Origin: Microbacterium pullorum
Lineage (GTDB): Bacteria > Actinomycetota > Actinomycetes > Actinomycetales > Microbacteriaceae
DNA length: 64,000 nucleotides
Direction of reading: 5' to 3'
Assembly (NCBI RefSeq): GCF_014836535.1
Contig: NZ_JACSQP010000001.1
Span: forward strand, 226,401 to 290,400
Part shown: in pieces, positions 7,158 to 16,298 of the stretch
Layout: each line of letters starts with the position of its first letter
Numbering within the stretch: position 1 is the first letter of the stretch
The notes under the pieces: model-generated
Database searches by the model: none
What the model saw: only the letters and a program-made list of their open reading frames with translations
What the model was told of the DNA's origin: nothing
Program-made: the position numbers and the translations under genes

Positions 7158-8897
7158 GTGGCGGCGGAGCGTCGGGACGCGCGCACGGACGGTCCCGCTG
7201 ACGGTGCCATTCGTGCGCGCTACCGGCGCATCCTGAGGTTCGCGGCGCGCGCGCTCGTGCAGTCGTGGTGGTTCGAGCTCTTCCTGCCCCGGTTCGGTCT
7301 CGCCCGCTTCGTCGCGCGGGGGCGCGCCGCGCGCATGACCCGCATCGCCCAGCGCTTCCACGTGCTCGCGGTCGATCTCGGCGGGCTCATGATCAAGGTC
7401 GGGCAGTTCATGTCGTCGCGCCTGGACGTACTGCCGCCCGAGATCACGAAGGAGCTCGAAGGGCTGCAGGATGAGGTGCCGCCGGTGCCGTTCCCCGCTA
7501 TCCGTGCGGCGGCCGAAGCCGAACTCGGGATGCCGCTGGACCGTGCATTCGCGGCGTTCGACGAGGTGCCGATCGCTGCGGCATCCCTCGGGCAAGCGCA
7601 TCGCGCGCGGCTCGCGGCGCTCGACGTTGAACTCACCGGCCTCGAAGACGTCGTGGTGAAGGTGCAGCGTCCCGGCATCCAGCAGATCGTCGACGTCGAC
7701 CTGCTGGCGCTGCGGCGCGTGGCTCGGTGGCTGAGCCGCGTTCGAATCGTGGCGCGCCGCGTGGACATGCCCGCACTCGTGGAGGAGTTCGCGGTCACGA
7801 GCATGGCCGAGATCGACTACCTGCTCGAAGCCGGCAACGCGGAACGATTCGCAGCGAATACCGCGGGCGACCCGCGCATCACCGTTCCTGAAGTGGTGTG
7901 GGAGCGCACCACGCGTCGGGTGCTGACCCTTGCCGACGTCACCGCCATCAAGGTCAACGACGTCGACGCGCTGCGCGCCGCCGGCATCGACCCGACCGAG
8001 GTGGCGCACACGTTCGCCTCGGCGATGTTCCAGCAACTGTTCGGCGACGGGTTCTTCCACGCCGACCCCCACCCGGGGAACATCTTCATCACCCCACGCG
8101 GTGCGGGCGCCTCGGCGGATGCCACGGGGTCGCAACCGTGGCAGTTGACGTTCATCGACTTCGGGATGATGGGCGAGGTGACCCCGACCCTTCGCCGCGG
8201 GCTGCGCAAACTCGTGGTCGCCGTGGCGTCGCGCGACGGCAAGGGACTCGTCGACAGCATCCGTGATGTCGGGGCACTGTTGCCGTCGGCGGACACCCGC
8301 GAGCTGGAACGGGCGATGACCCAGCTGTTCGGGCGGTTCGGCGGGATGGGCCTGGCGGAACTGCAGCAGGTGGACCCGGCGGAGTTCCGCGACTTCGCGA
8401 GAGAGTTCGGTGACGTCGTGCGGGAGATGCCGTTCCAGCTGCCGGAGAACTTCCTGCTGATCATCCGGTCGATGTCGCTGGTGTCGGGGGTGTGCAGCTC
8501 GCTGCAGCCCGACTTCAACATGTGGGAGGCGATCGAGCCATACGCCGGGCAGTTGATGCGGGATGAGCGCGGCAATCTGTTGCAGGACGTGGCACGGCAG
8601 GCGGTGTGGACCGCGTCGGTCGCGGCTGCGCTGCCGCGGCGGATCGACGAAGTGATAGACCGCATCGACGAGGGGCGCATCGCGGTGGAGACGCCGCGCC
8701 TCGATCGACGCCTCGCCCGGCTGGAACGTGCGGCCCGGCGCATCGTGTCGGCCATTCTGTTCGGTGCGCTGCTGGTGGCCGGGGCGATCGTGCGGCCGGC
8801 GGACGAAGTGTTCGGCACAGTGCTGATGGTGATGTCGGTCGTGCCGCTCGCGCACGCGCTGTTCGCGGGTGTGGTGGGTTCGCGCGGGCCGTCATAG
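7158..8897 (+). CDS. ABC1/UbiB-AarF family atypical kinase
   Basis: A 579-aa protein-kinase-like membrane-associated ATPase. The family's KxGQ motif is at about residues 80-83 (IKVGQFMSSR); further motifs are AAASLGQAHRA (Ala-rich nucleotide loop), VVVKVQRPG (catalytic Lys), HADPHPGN (catalytic loop) and IDFGMMG (metal-binding DFG). Two hydrophobic C-terminal segments lie at ~525-575 (ILFGALLVAGAIV, MVMSVVPLAHALFAG). Relatives support isoprenoid quinone synthesis or lipid homeostasis; the substrate is unknown. Start GTG 7158, 5 bases after padR, with a poor ribosome site that suggests translational coupling. Confidence 0.85.
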   Translation: MAAERRDARTDGPADGAIRARYRRILRFAARALVQSWWFELFLPRFGLARFVARGRAARMTRIAQRFHVLAVDLGGLMIKVGQFMSSRLDVLPPEITKELEGLQDEVPPVPFPAIRAAAEAELGMPLDRAFAAFDEVPIAAASLGQAHRARLAALDVELTGLEDVVVKVQRPGIQQIVDVDLLALRRVARWLSRVRIVARRVDMPALVEEFAVTSMAEIDYLLEAGNAERFAANTAGDPRITVPEVVWERTTRRVLTLADVTAIKVNDVDALRAAGIDPTEVAHTFASAMFQQLFGDGFFHADPHPGNIFITPRGAGASADATGSQPWQLTFIDFGMMGEVTPTLRRGLRKLVVAVASRDGKGLVDSIRDVGALLPSADTRELERAMTQLFGRFGGMGLAELQQVDPAEFRDFAREFGDVVREMPFQLPENFLLIIRSMSLVSGVCSSLQPDFNMWEAIEPYAGQLMRDERGNLLQDVARQAVWTASVAAALPRRIDEVIDRIDEGRIAVETPRLDRRLARLERAARRIVSAILFGALLVAGAIVRPADEVFGTVLMVMSVVPLAHALFAGVVGSRGPS

Positions 8898-8921
8898 CCT
8901 GATCGGTCCCGTGGCCGACGG

Positions 8922-9281
8922 TCAGTTCGCGATGGGCTTCTGGCGGGGCATGAACCATTCCACGAACTTCTTCGCCCGGCCGTCGGGGGCGAAGTGCACC
9001 TCCCACAGGTTCACATAGGAGGTGTCGCCCGGGTAGTCGACCGACCCGCTGATGATGCCGAGCTGGTCGTTCTCGATCAGCACCGAGAGGTTGTGGCGCG
9101 GATCCGCGCCCTCGGATTCGGGCCAGACATCGAGGATCGCATCGATGCCGCGTGCCGGTTCCGCGTCGTCGGGGCGGAACCAGTACTCGGCATCCTCGGT
9201 GAAGAGGGCGCGGACGTCGTCGGGGTGTTCGGACTTCCAGGCTGCGGTGTACCCGTCGAGCCAGGTGCGTGTTCTGCTCAT
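8922..9281 (-). CDS. SnoaL-like/NTF2-fold protein
   Basis: A 119-aa cone-shaped alpha+beta protein. The pattern WLDGYTAAWKSEHPDDVRALFTEDAEYWF at the N-terminus, then RGIDAILDVW and a C-terminal sheet ending in WFMPRQKP, is typical of SnoaL-like polyketide-cyclase-fold proteins of the NTF2 superfamily. Many are small isomerases, hydrolases or ligand-binding proteins; no active-site assignment is possible here. The start ATG 9281 lies 6 bases after TAAACC, again fitting a leaderless message. Confidence 0.8.
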   Translation of the reverse strand: MSRTRTWLDGYTAAWKSEHPDDVRALFTEDAEYWFRPDDAEPARGIDAILDVWPESEGADPRHNLSVLIENDQLGIISGSVDYPGDTSYVNLWEVHFAPDGRAKKFVEWFMPRQKPIAN

Positions 9282-9404
9282 GCGTCCGGTTTACCCGGGG
9301 CATGGACACCGGGCAATAGCATCCGGTGTCGCCCGGCGACGCGTCGGTCCCGTCGTGTCCGAGACGGCCACGGGGCGACCCCGCGCGGGTCGCTCGGCGG
9401 TGGA

Positions 9405-10739
9405 TCAGAAGGGTGCGGCGTCGAGCTCGGGTTCGGTCGCGAAGGCGACTTCGGTGACGGGGCGGTCGATGTATTTGCGCCCGGTGGGCGAGGTCCACTC
9501 CAGGATGCCGCCAGGCAGCTGCACCACTCGCCAGGCTGAGTTGTGTTTGCCGGTGTGATGTCGCTCACAGAGGTGGGCGAGATTTCTTCGGTCGGTCGCT
9601 CCGCCCTCGGCGTACGCGATGGTGTGGTCGATGTCGCAGAGGCGTGCCGGCACGCGGCAGCCCGGGAACCGGCAGTGCTGATCGCGTGCCCGGAGGTAGC
9701 GGCGCATCTCCTCGCTGGGCCGGTAGCGGTCCACTTCGAGGACGCTGCCGGTGATGGGGTGAGTGAGGATGCGGTCCCATCCCGGTGCCTCGGCGGCGAG
9801 CATACGGGCGGTGGTGGCGTCGATCGGGCCGTAGCCGGCGAGCATGGCCGCGTCGAACGGGTCGGTCACCGCATCGCTGATGAGGCTGAGCACCGGAACG
9901 GTGACCTGGACATTCGCGCGGATGGCCCGCAGGCCACCGTCGGGGACGGAGACCGACGACGGCTCGCCGGTGAGCAGCAGATCGCTGAGCACGTCTGCGC
10001 GAAGCTCATCGAGCTTGCGGGTGTCGGGAGCTGCGTCGGTGGCGAACAGCGCGTCGTCGGCGCCCTCATCGCGCGTCGCCTGCACGAGGCGGGCGAACTG
10101 CGACATCCGGTCGAACGCGCCGTGCGCGAGCACGGCGGGCAGGATCGCCGCCAGCTCGGCCATGCCGTCATCGAGGTCGTTGACGAACACACGCCGGCCG
10201 AGGCGCGCATGCTGATGGCGCTCGTCGAATGTGGTCTCGGCATACCACTCGGCGCGGCGGCGGGCGATGGGCGCCAGGCGTGAGGCGGCCTCGCTCTCGG
10301 CGTAGGGGAGTACGGAGTCCTCGTACTCCGTGCGCAATTCGGCGCGGTCGATGAGGGCGCCGTTGGCGACGATGATGCGCGCGTGCGCGATCGAGATGCG
10401 CCCGGCTTCGAGGGAGGCGAAGGTGGCGGGGTACTCGTTGACGAGGGTGGCGGCGTCGCCGATCTGCCGCTGCACGGTGCGATCACTCACGCGCCACGCG
10501 GCGGCGATCTCAGAGGCGGCGATGCGGTGGGGCATCTCAGCTTCGGAGCGGCGCTGCAGCCCGGCATCTGTCACCCAGTCGTCGATGATCCCGCTCGTCT
10601 GCGCGAGCAGCCGCGCCTCGTGCGCCTGGAGTCGCGCCATCTGTTCGCGCACGCCGATGAGGTCGGGAAGCACCTCGCCGAGCCGGCCGACGGCGCGCGC
10701 GGCGGCTTCGTCGGCGGGGAGGTATCGGCTGTCGTGCAT
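9405..10739 (-). CDS. DUF222 / HNH endonuclease signature protein
   Basis: A 444-aa protein of the actinobacterial 13E12-repeat type. The N-terminal ~320 residues are the DUF222 helical region (EIAAAWRVSDRTVQRQI, ARLQAHEARLLAQ). The C-terminal HNH nuclease has a Cys ligand pair and His residues: CRFPGC, CDIDHTIAYAEGG, then RNLAHLCERHHTGKH. Cells often carry many copies; the natural role is unknown and mobility has been suggested. GTG 10757 is an alternative start, but GGAGGGG abuts it, while ATG 10739 gives the usual MHDSRY beginning. Confidence 0.85.
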   Translation of the reverse strand: MHDSRYLPADEAAARAVGRLGEVLPDLIGVREQMARLQAHEARLLAQTSGIIDDWVTDAGLQRRSEAEMPHRIAASEIAAAWRVSDRTVQRQIGDAATLVNEYPATFASLEAGRISIAHARIIVANGALIDRAELRTEYEDSVLPYAESEAASRLAPIARRRAEWYAETTFDERHQHARLGRRVFVNDLDDGMAELAAILPAVLAHGAFDRMSQFARLVQATRDEGADDALFATDAAPDTRKLDELRADVLSDLLLTGEPSSVSVPDGGLRAIRANVQVTVPVLSLISDAVTDPFDAAMLAGYGPIDATTARMLAAEAPGWDRILTHPITGSVLEVDRYRPSEEMRRYLRARDQHCRFPGCRVPARLCDIDHTIAYAEGGATDRRNLAHLCERHHTGKHNSAWRVVQLPGGILEWTSPTGRKYIDRPVTEVAFATEPELDAAPF

Positions 10740-10833
10740 AGGTCCATTGTCCCGCACCCCTCCGACATTGATTCGATGCTTTGCGCGAACTGTGGATAAC
10801 TGATGCGAATATTTGCGCTAAGAGCGGCAGGCG

Positions 10834-11889
10834 TCAGTATCCGAAGGCGCTCAGCAGGAGGGGAAGCAAGGCGGCGATGCCGAACGGAGCCATGGAGATC
10901 GCGACAAGCCCGCCCATTGACCACGCGCGCCGCCGCCGACGTGCGCTCATGAATTCCTCGCGGAGCTCGGCGAACGCACCCAGATCCGCGCTCGGAATGG
11001 GCGGATGGCCCCAGGTGGCGGGCGTGACGGCCCGGTCGAACAGCTCAGCGACCTGCGCCGGAGCGAGCCCCTGCGGGCGGCCGCGCAGCCACGAAGCGAG
11101 GCGCGGCGACAGGAGGACGACGACTCGCTCTGGGCGCTCATGGACGGTGAACTTGCCGACGCCCACCAGCGCGACGATCGGTGTGACATCGACCGGCGTT
11201 TCCGCCCCGCGGGACAGTAGCTTCGCGGCGCGGGTCGCCTCGTGCTCGGCGTTGCGCAGATGGTCCGTGCGCCTGCCGTTGACCGTCAGGTTCCGGCTCG
11301 CGAGCCAGACCTTTCCACCCTGGTGGTGCTTCGAATTGATCGTGAAGACTCCTGCGGGCCCGATGAGGAGATGGTCTAGATCACTGCCCCGAGTCCCCAC
11401 GGGGAGGGCATGGATGGCGTGCCATTCCGGGCCGAGCTGGTCGATGATGCGAGCGACCTCGATCTCGCCGAGGGCTCCCGAGAACCATGACCGAGCCTCC
11501 GCGCTCAACGGCGAGACGCCGAAGAAGCGTTGAATGGCAGAACGCTTCGGTGCGGTGGCCTGCATGCTCAAGGTCTGGGCGATGACGGCTGACCCGGGTG
11601 CGCGCAGGCGCAGGATGTCTGGATCGCCCGCGGTCTGGGGCGAGGAGGCGAGCAGCTCGGGTTCCGCAGGAAGCTCGACGACAATCGCTGAATCCGTGGG
11701 TGCGGCCATCTGCGGATCGAGGGATGCCGGTGTACCCGCGGGCACGCACGAGACGCATCGCACGCGGCGGTGCTCGCGGTCGTAGATCGCCTCGCTTCGT
11801 GCCGCCAGCGGGGCGGCGCACAGGTGGCACGTGCCGGCGTATCGCAGCCGCATGCGTCGCTCGTCGTCGGCGCTGGGTCGGTCGTCCAT
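10834..11889 (-). CDS. NERD domain membrane protein with zinc-binding N-terminus
   Basis: A 351-aa protein. Residues 21-48 contain a four-cysteine zinc site (C21, C24, C45, C48) with CHLC and CVSC pairs. The central ~140-270 region is a nuclease-related (NERD) domain: GALGEIEVARIIDQL, SDLDHLLIGPAGVFTINSKHH, with acidic and Lys residues spaced as in PD-(D/E)xK-like folds. A C-terminal hydrophobic segment (GGLVAISMAPFGIAALLPLL) probably anchors it in the membrane. The function is unknown; a DNA-processing or envelope role is inference. Confidence 0.8.
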   Translation of the reverse strand: MDDRPSADDERRMRLRYAGTCHLCAAPLAARSEAIYDREHRRVRCVSCVPAGTPASLDPQMAAPTDSAIVVELPAEPELLASSPQTAGDPDILRLRAPGSAVIAQTLSMQATAPKRSAIQRFFGVSPLSAEARSWFSGALGEIEVARIIDQLGPEWHAIHALPVGTRGSDLDHLLIGPAGVFTINSKHHQGGKVWLASRNLTVNGRRTDHLRNAEHEATRAAKLLSRGAETPVDVTPIVALVGVGKFTVHERPERVVVLLSPRLASWLRGRPQGLAPAQVAELFDRAVTPATWGHPPIPSADLGAFAELREEFMSARRRRRAWSMGGLVAISMAPFGIAALLPLLLSAFGY

Positions 11890-12053
11890 GAGTCCCCCGG
11901 GTCGTGACGAGCGGCGTCACACGCGGTCGCGATCGGAGGCTCCTCACTCGGCATTCAAGCAGGGATTCCCTCGGGGAGTCGACTTGTGCTCCCGCGTCTC
12001 GGTGCGCCGGGGGGCGGCAGAACGGCGCGTCATGCGCCAGCGCCCGCCCCTGC

Positions 12054-12998
12054 CTACGCCTCCCCGGTCGCCCGCGCGCGCCGGGCGAGCACCGCGCGGA
12101 CGCCCAGCCCGACGCCGGCGGCGACCACCACGCCGAGGATCGGGCGCAGCGCGAGTTCCGGGATGAACAGCGCGGCGCGGAAGACGCTGCTGCCGTAGTC
12201 GAGCATCTCCAGCGGCTGGCCGAGGATCAGGCGGAACCCGAGCGCGTTGGTGAGGCCCGTGATGAGGGCAGGCGCGATCCAGACGATGGCCACGGTGGCC
12301 ACGGCGGCGATGATGCGGCCCACCGAGCGCAACCCCGCCCACGCGATCGCGACGCCCGCGAGAACGGGCGTGATCCACGGCACGATCCAGAGCAGCAGCG
12401 GTTCCCCGGCGACGGGGGAAGCGAACGGGCGGAGGAGAGACGACAGCCAGGGACTCGCTGCGACAGCACCGATCGCCAACCCGGTGAGCGCCCCGCCGCG
12501 CGGAGCGCGTGCGATGAGCGCGGCGACCGCGACCCCGATCGCCACGGTCGCGAGCGAGCCGGCGCTGAGGGCGGCGACGTAGAGGTCCGCCTCGATGCGG
12601 TCTTGCAAGGTGGCGGCCACGGTGGTCGCGGTCTGCACGACGGCGGCGACCTGCGGCACGACCAGCCCGGCGAGCAGCAGGGGAGTGGCCCGCGGCGTGC
12701 GGCCGACCCCGAGAGCGCGACCGGCGATTCCCGCGACGGCCGCACCGACGACGAGCAGCGCGAAGATCCACACCACGTCGTACTGGCTGAACGGCAGCAG
12801 CACGATCGGGAGATCGGTCGGCGCGAACGCCGAGAGGTTCTGCACCGGCATCCGCGCGCCGGTGATGAGCCAGGGCAGCAACCCGAACACGGCGGATGCC
12901 ACGCCCACGCCGAGGTGAACCCAGGGCGATCGTGCGCGGGTCTCCTCGGTGCGACCGACGTGTACGGGTGCGGTGGGAAGGACGGGCTCGGCGTTCAT
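12054..12998 (-). CDS. Multi-pass membrane protein of unknown function
   Basis: A 314-aa protein with about eight hydrophobic segments, for example VHLGVGVASAVFGLLPWLI, YDVVWIFALLVVGAAVAG, LLLAGLVVPQVAAVVQTA, VAIGVAVAALIA and LLLWIVPWITPVLAGVAIAW. No transporter motif was recognised. It starts at ATG 12998 and is followed on the same strand by no close gene. Related uncharacterised proteins occur in Microbacteriaceae (inference from style, not searched). Confidence 0.7.
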   Translation of the reverse strand: MNAEPVLPTAPVHVGRTEETRARSPWVHLGVGVASAVFGLLPWLITGARMPVQNLSAFAPTDLPIVLLPFSQYDVVWIFALLVVGAAVAGIAGRALGVGRTPRATPLLLAGLVVPQVAAVVQTATTVAATLQDRIEADLYVAALSAGSLATVAIGVAVAALIARAPRGGALTGLAIGAVAASPWLSSLLRPFASPVAGEPLLLWIVPWITPVLAGVAIAWAGLRSVGRIIAAVATVAIVWIAPALITGLTNALGFRLILGQPLEMLDYGSSVFRAALFIPELALRPILGVVVAAGVGLGVRAVLARRARATGEA

Positions 12999-13097
12999 GT
13001 TTCCCCCTCTGCCGCGCGCGGCACCGACCGGCGCCGCAAGCCTAGGGGGAAGGGCCCGCCACGCCGCGGATGCGACGCGCCGGACCCGGCGATCGAC

Positions 13098-14153
13098 TCA
13101 GTACCAGCCGACGGACTGCGAGTGGCCCCACGCGCTGCACGGCGTGCCGTAGCGGCCGGAGATGTAGCCGAAGCCCCATGCGATCTGAGTGGCGGCGTTG
13201 GTCTGCCAGTCGGCGCCGGCCGAGGCCATCTTGCTGCCGGGCAGTGCCTGCGGAATGCCGTAGGCGCCGCTCGAGCTGTTGTACGCCTGGTAGTTCCAGC
13301 CGGATTCCTTGTTCCACAGCGACACGAGGCATCCGAACTGGTCGTCGCCCCAGCCATAGCCGGCGAGCATCGAACGTGCGGTCGCCTGCGCATCGGCCGG
13401 ACTGCTGCCGCCCACGGCTCCGCCGCTGGCGTACACGGGGTTCGAGGGGGCGGCGCTGGACGATCCCGACGTGGCCTGGGCGGCCTCCGCTGCCTCGGCG
13501 GCTGCGGCCGCCTCTGCGGCGACGCGGGCCGCTTCGGCGGCGGCAGCCTCGGCGGCGGCCTTGACGGCGACCGCGGCGTCGAGCTTTCCACGCAGGCCCG
13601 CGGCCTGCTCGGTGACCGAGGATGCTTCGGTGGTCACCGCGTCGGCGATCTCGGTGACATCGGCGAAGGGGAGTGCCTGCACGCGCTCCAGCTGCTGCAC
13701 CGACGACTCGAGGTCAGCCGTGTCGACCGTCGTCACGGGCGTGCCGATGTCGAGACCGGACGCCGCGATGTCGGCGGTCACCGCTGCGGCTGCGGCCAGG
13801 GCGGCTGCCGCCGCATCGCGCGCTTCGTCGGCGGCCGAGGCGATGCTCCTCGTAGATGCCGTCTCGACCGCACCGGCGTGCAGCGGCGTGGTCGACGAGG
13901 CGAGCACGAACGAGGGCGTGGCCCCGGAGGCCTGTGCCGTCGAGGTCGAGGCGCCGGTGATTCCGACGCAGGCCACAAGGCCCACGGTCAGAGTGGCCAC
14001 GACCAGCATCGGGCGGCGCTTGATGCGGCGTTCGGTGCGGCGGGTGGTGCGACGATCGGGCAGAGACGTGGAGGCAGAAAGCAAAAGAGAACCGGTTCCG
14101 TATGTCGATGGCACGCCGGTCAGCGGCGCTGGAATCCGCTTCGGGGCGGACAC
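13098..14153 (-). CDS. Secreted SLT-type lytic transglycosylase-like protein
   Basis: A 351-aa exported muralytic protein. A basic N-terminus (RRTERRIKRRP) and hydrophobic core (MLVVATLTVGLVACVGITG) form a signal peptide. A long Ala-rich coiled-coil-like segment (~100-240) acts as a spacer. The last ~75 residues are the lysozyme-like domain: CLVSLWNKESGWNYQAYN with the catalytic Glu, then SSSGAYGIPQALPGSKM and IAWGFGYISGRYGTPCSAW. This is the aggregation-promoting-factor/Rpf-like C-terminal type that cleaves peptidoglycan glycan chains. The true start may be further in (for example TTG 14084), because the regulatory direct repeat lies only ~42 bases from GTG 14153. Confidence 0.85.
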   Translation of the reverse strand: MSAPKRIPAPLTGVPSTYGTGSLLLSASTSLPDRRTTRRTERRIKRRPMLVVATLTVGLVACVGITGASTSTAQASGATPSFVLASSTTPLHAGAVETASTRSIASAADEARDAAAAALAAAAAVTADIAASGLDIGTPVTTVDTADLESSVQQLERVQALPFADVTEIADAVTTEASSVTEQAAGLRGKLDAAVAVKAAAEAAAAEAARVAAEAAAAAEAAEAAQATSGSSSAAPSNPVYASGGAVGGSSPADAQATARSMLAGYGWGDDQFGCLVSLWNKESGWNYQAYNSSSGAYGIPQALPGSKMASAGADWQTNAATQIAWGFGYISGRYGTPCSAWGHSQSVGWY

Positions 14154-14194
14154 AAGTGCCCCACTCTGGTTGCTGTTTCTGGACGGTTCCGGTG

Positions 14195-14214
14195 CGTTAC
14201 CTGAACGTCACCTG
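14195..14214 (-). promoter_or_regulatory. 11-bp-spaced direct repeat upstream of muralytic gene
   Basis: On the + strand CGTTACCTG at 14195 and CGTCACCTG at 14206 form two copies 11 bases apart (minus strand: CAGGTGACG and CAGGTAACG). Direct repeats one helical turn apart are typical of OmpR-type response regulators. In actinobacteria MtrA controls cell-wall hydrolase genes, so an MtrA site is the leading guess. Confidence 0.5.
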
Positions 14215-14306
14215 GCAACCGTCGCCGGAAAAAGGCCAGATCGCGGGCTCCCTGCGCCCCTCGAGAAGGGCTCTGCGTCGCCTCGCCGCAACCCGACTCC
14301 GCACCT

Positions 14307-15344
14307 CTAGACGAACCGCACCCAGTTGGCTCCGGCGCCCGTGTCGGCGCGCTGCAGCAGCTCGAGCCGGTCGCCCGACACGGCGTACAGCGACACCGTC
14401 GTCGACCGCTCGCCGGCGGCGACAAGGTAGGCGCCGTCAGGGCTCACGGCGAATCCGCGCGGCTGCGGTTCGGTCACCGTGAAGCGCTCCGGTGCCGACA
14501 CCGACCCGTCTTCGGCGACGGAGACGGCACCCAGCGTGCTCTCGGTGCGCTCCGACGCCCACAGCCGTCGACCGCCGTCGGAGAAGTGCAGGTCCGCACC
14601 CCAGATGTAGTGGTGTGCCCGGGGGTCGGCTCCGAATTCGCTGTGACCCAGATTCTTGGTCGTGTCGAAGGCGGTCGTGGTATCCGTCAGCGTGAGCACG
14701 CCCGACTCGGTGTCCCGGGTGAAGTGCAGCACCTCGCCTGAGAACTCGGTCAGCACGTACACGGCATCCTGCGCGTCATTGAAGACGAGGTGACGCGGTC
14801 CGCTGCCGGCGGGCGCGGCGACGGTCTCGGGGTCGAGCGGCACGAGGGTCAGATCGTCGGCGAGGGAGTACTGCGCCACGAGGTCTGCGCCCAGCGAGAC
14901 GAAGTACGCGAACCGGCCGTCGTCGCTCGGGAGCACGGAGTGCAGGTTGGGGAAGTCGACGCGCGACACCGGCTCGCCCACGACGCCCTCGACGATCGGC
15001 CAGCTCAGGCCGAGCCCACCGCTGTACGAGGCTCCGAGCAGGCCGGTTCCCTCCCGTGCGAGGGCGAGGTAGTTCATGCTGCCCGGCACATCGCGGCGTG
15101 ACTGCGGCGTGAGCCGGCCGGTCGCGCGGTCGAGCGCGAGGGTGAGGATGCCGGCGGGGTCTGCCTCGCTCTCGCCCTTGACCGCGGCATAGACGAGGTC
15201 GCGGGCGGCGTCGACGGCGAACGTCGAGCAGCCCTTCAGCCCATCGGTGACGGCGAGGCGCTCCAGCTCGCCGTCGGCGAGACGGAAGGTGCTGAGGGAG
15301 CCGTCACCGGCGTTGGCGACGAGGACGAGGCGCGAGTCGGTCAT
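14307..15344 (-). CDS. Lactonase-type seven-bladed beta-propeller (6-phosphogluconolactonase-like)
   Basis: A 345-aa protein of the YbhE/Pgl cycloisomerase-2 family that may hydrolyse 6-phosphogluconolactone. Propeller motifs recur: LVLVANAGDGSLSTF, AARDLVYAAVKGE, GSMNYLALAREGTG, RFAYFVSLGADLVAQYSL, GSGPRHLVFND and PRGFAVSPDGAYLVAAGE. There is no signal peptide, so it is cytoplasmic. The start ATG 15344 is 6 bases after TACGAT, so it is probably leaderless. No pentose-phosphate genes lie nearby, so the exact lactone is uncertain. Confidence 0.85.
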   Translation of the reverse strand: MTDSRLVLVANAGDGSLSTFRLADGELERLAVTDGLKGCSTFAVDAARDLVYAAVKGESEADPAGILTLALDRATGRLTPQSRRDVPGSMNYLALAREGTGLLGASYSGGLGLSWPIVEGVVGEPVSRVDFPNLHSVLPSDDGRFAYFVSLGADLVAQYSLADDLTLVPLDPETVAAPAGSGPRHLVFNDAQDAVYVLTEFSGEVLHFTRDTESGVLTLTDTTTAFDTTKNLGHSEFGADPRAHHYIWGADLHFSDGGRRLWASERTESTLGAVSVAEDGSVSAPERFTVTEPQPRGFAVSPDGAYLVAAGERSTTVSLYAVSGDRLELLQRADTGAGANWVRFV

Positions 15345-15350
15345 GCCTCG

Positions 15351-15356
15351 ATCGTA
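15351..15356 (-). promoter_or_regulatory. -10 box of leaderless promoter (lactonase gene)
   Basis: TACGAT on the minus strand, 6 bases (CGAGGC) before ATG 15344. Confidence 0.6.
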
Positions 15357-15425
15357 CGGGCGGGCCCGCCGCCGATGCCGCCGGTTGACACCGTGCGGGA
15401 GGTGCGCACAACCGCCGCTCCGCCG

Positions 15426-16298
15426 TCACCGGCCGCCGTCGAGGCGATGCCCCTGCACGGCCTCGTAGGTGCGGCGCAGCAGGTCGCCGGCGCGGTCCAT
15501 CTCGCGTTGCAGCAAGCGCACCACGACGAAGTCGACGATCGCCATCTGCGCGAGGCGGCTCGACATCGCACCGGTGCGGTAGCGCGACTCGCGCGCGCTG
15601 GTGACCAGCAGATGGTCGGCGACATCGGCGATGGGTGAGTCGGGGTAGTTCGTGATCGCCACCGTGGTCGCCCCGCGCTCGCGTGCCACCGCGAGCACCT
15701 GGTTGGCCTCGAGCGTCTGACCGGTGTGGGTGACGGCGATGGCGACCCCGCCGGGCCCCGTCAGAGCGAAGGACGTCAGGGCGAGGTGGGCATCGGACCA
15801 GCAGAAGGTCGGCACCCCGACGCGATGCAGCTTCAGCTGCAGGTCCTGTGCGGTCAGTCCGCTCGATCCGGCGCCGAAGACGTCGAGGCGGGTGGCGCCG
15901 CGTATCGCGTCGACCACGGCATCGAGCGCGTCGAGATCGACGCTGCGTGCGGTCTCCTCGATCGCCCGCGCCTCCTGATAGGCCACCTTCGTCACGACAT
16001 CGAGCGCCGAGTCGCTCGCGTCGATCTCGGCATCGTCCACCCGGAACAGCTCGCGCGCCGCCTGCTCGCGACTGTCGGCCGCGGCGATCGCCATGCGGAA
16101 ATCCTTGTATCCGTCGAACCCGACCGCGCGGCAGAAGCGTGCCACCGACGAGGGCGACGTGTCGGCGAGGTCGGCCAGGCGCGTGATGGACGATTCCACG
16201 ACGATCGACGGGCGCTCGAGCACCACCTCCGCGATGCGTCGCTCGGCCTTGGACAGCGACGGCATGCGCTGGCGCAGCGAGACGAAGACGTCGGACAT
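15426..16298 (-). CDS. murR: MurR/RpiR family regulator with SIS domain
   Basis: A 290-aa regulator. The N-terminal RpiR helix-turn-helix (residues 1-80) includes LSKAERRIAEVVL, ITRLADLADTSPSSVARFCRAVGF and YKDFRMAIA. The C-terminal SIS domain (~120-265) binds a phosphosugar: RLDVFGAGSSGLTAQDLQ, VAIAVTHTGQTLE and TTVAITNYPDSPIA. It lies directly downstream of the serine hydrolase (TGATG overlap) and divergent from murQ, so it most likely senses MurNAc-6-phosphate and controls both transcripts. The symbol is by context. Confidence 0.85.
   Translation of the reverse strand: MSDVFVSLRQRMPSLSKAERRIAEVVLERPSIVVESSITRLADLADTSPSSVARFCRAVGFDGYKDFRMAIAAADSREQAARELFRVDDAEIDASDSALDVVTKVAYQEARAIEETARSVDLDALDAVVDAIRGATRLDVFGAGSSGLTAQDLQLKLHRVGVPTFCWSDAHLALTSFALTGPGGVAIAVTHTGQTLEANQVLAVARERGATTVAITNYPDSPIADVADHLLVTSARESRYRTGAMSSRLAQMAIVDFVVVRLLQREMDRAGDLLRRTYEAVQGHRLDGGR

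Noticed and set aside
9405..10739. Mobile element based on the HNH nuclease
   Set aside because: DUF222-HNH genes are often multicopy, but no inverted ends, target duplication or intron structure was visible here.
14154..14306. c-di-AMP (ydaO-type) riboswitch before the muralytic gene
   Set aside because: Such riboswitches are common before Rpf/SLT genes in actinobacteria, but I could not find the conserved junction sequences; the 11-bp direct repeat explains the site better.
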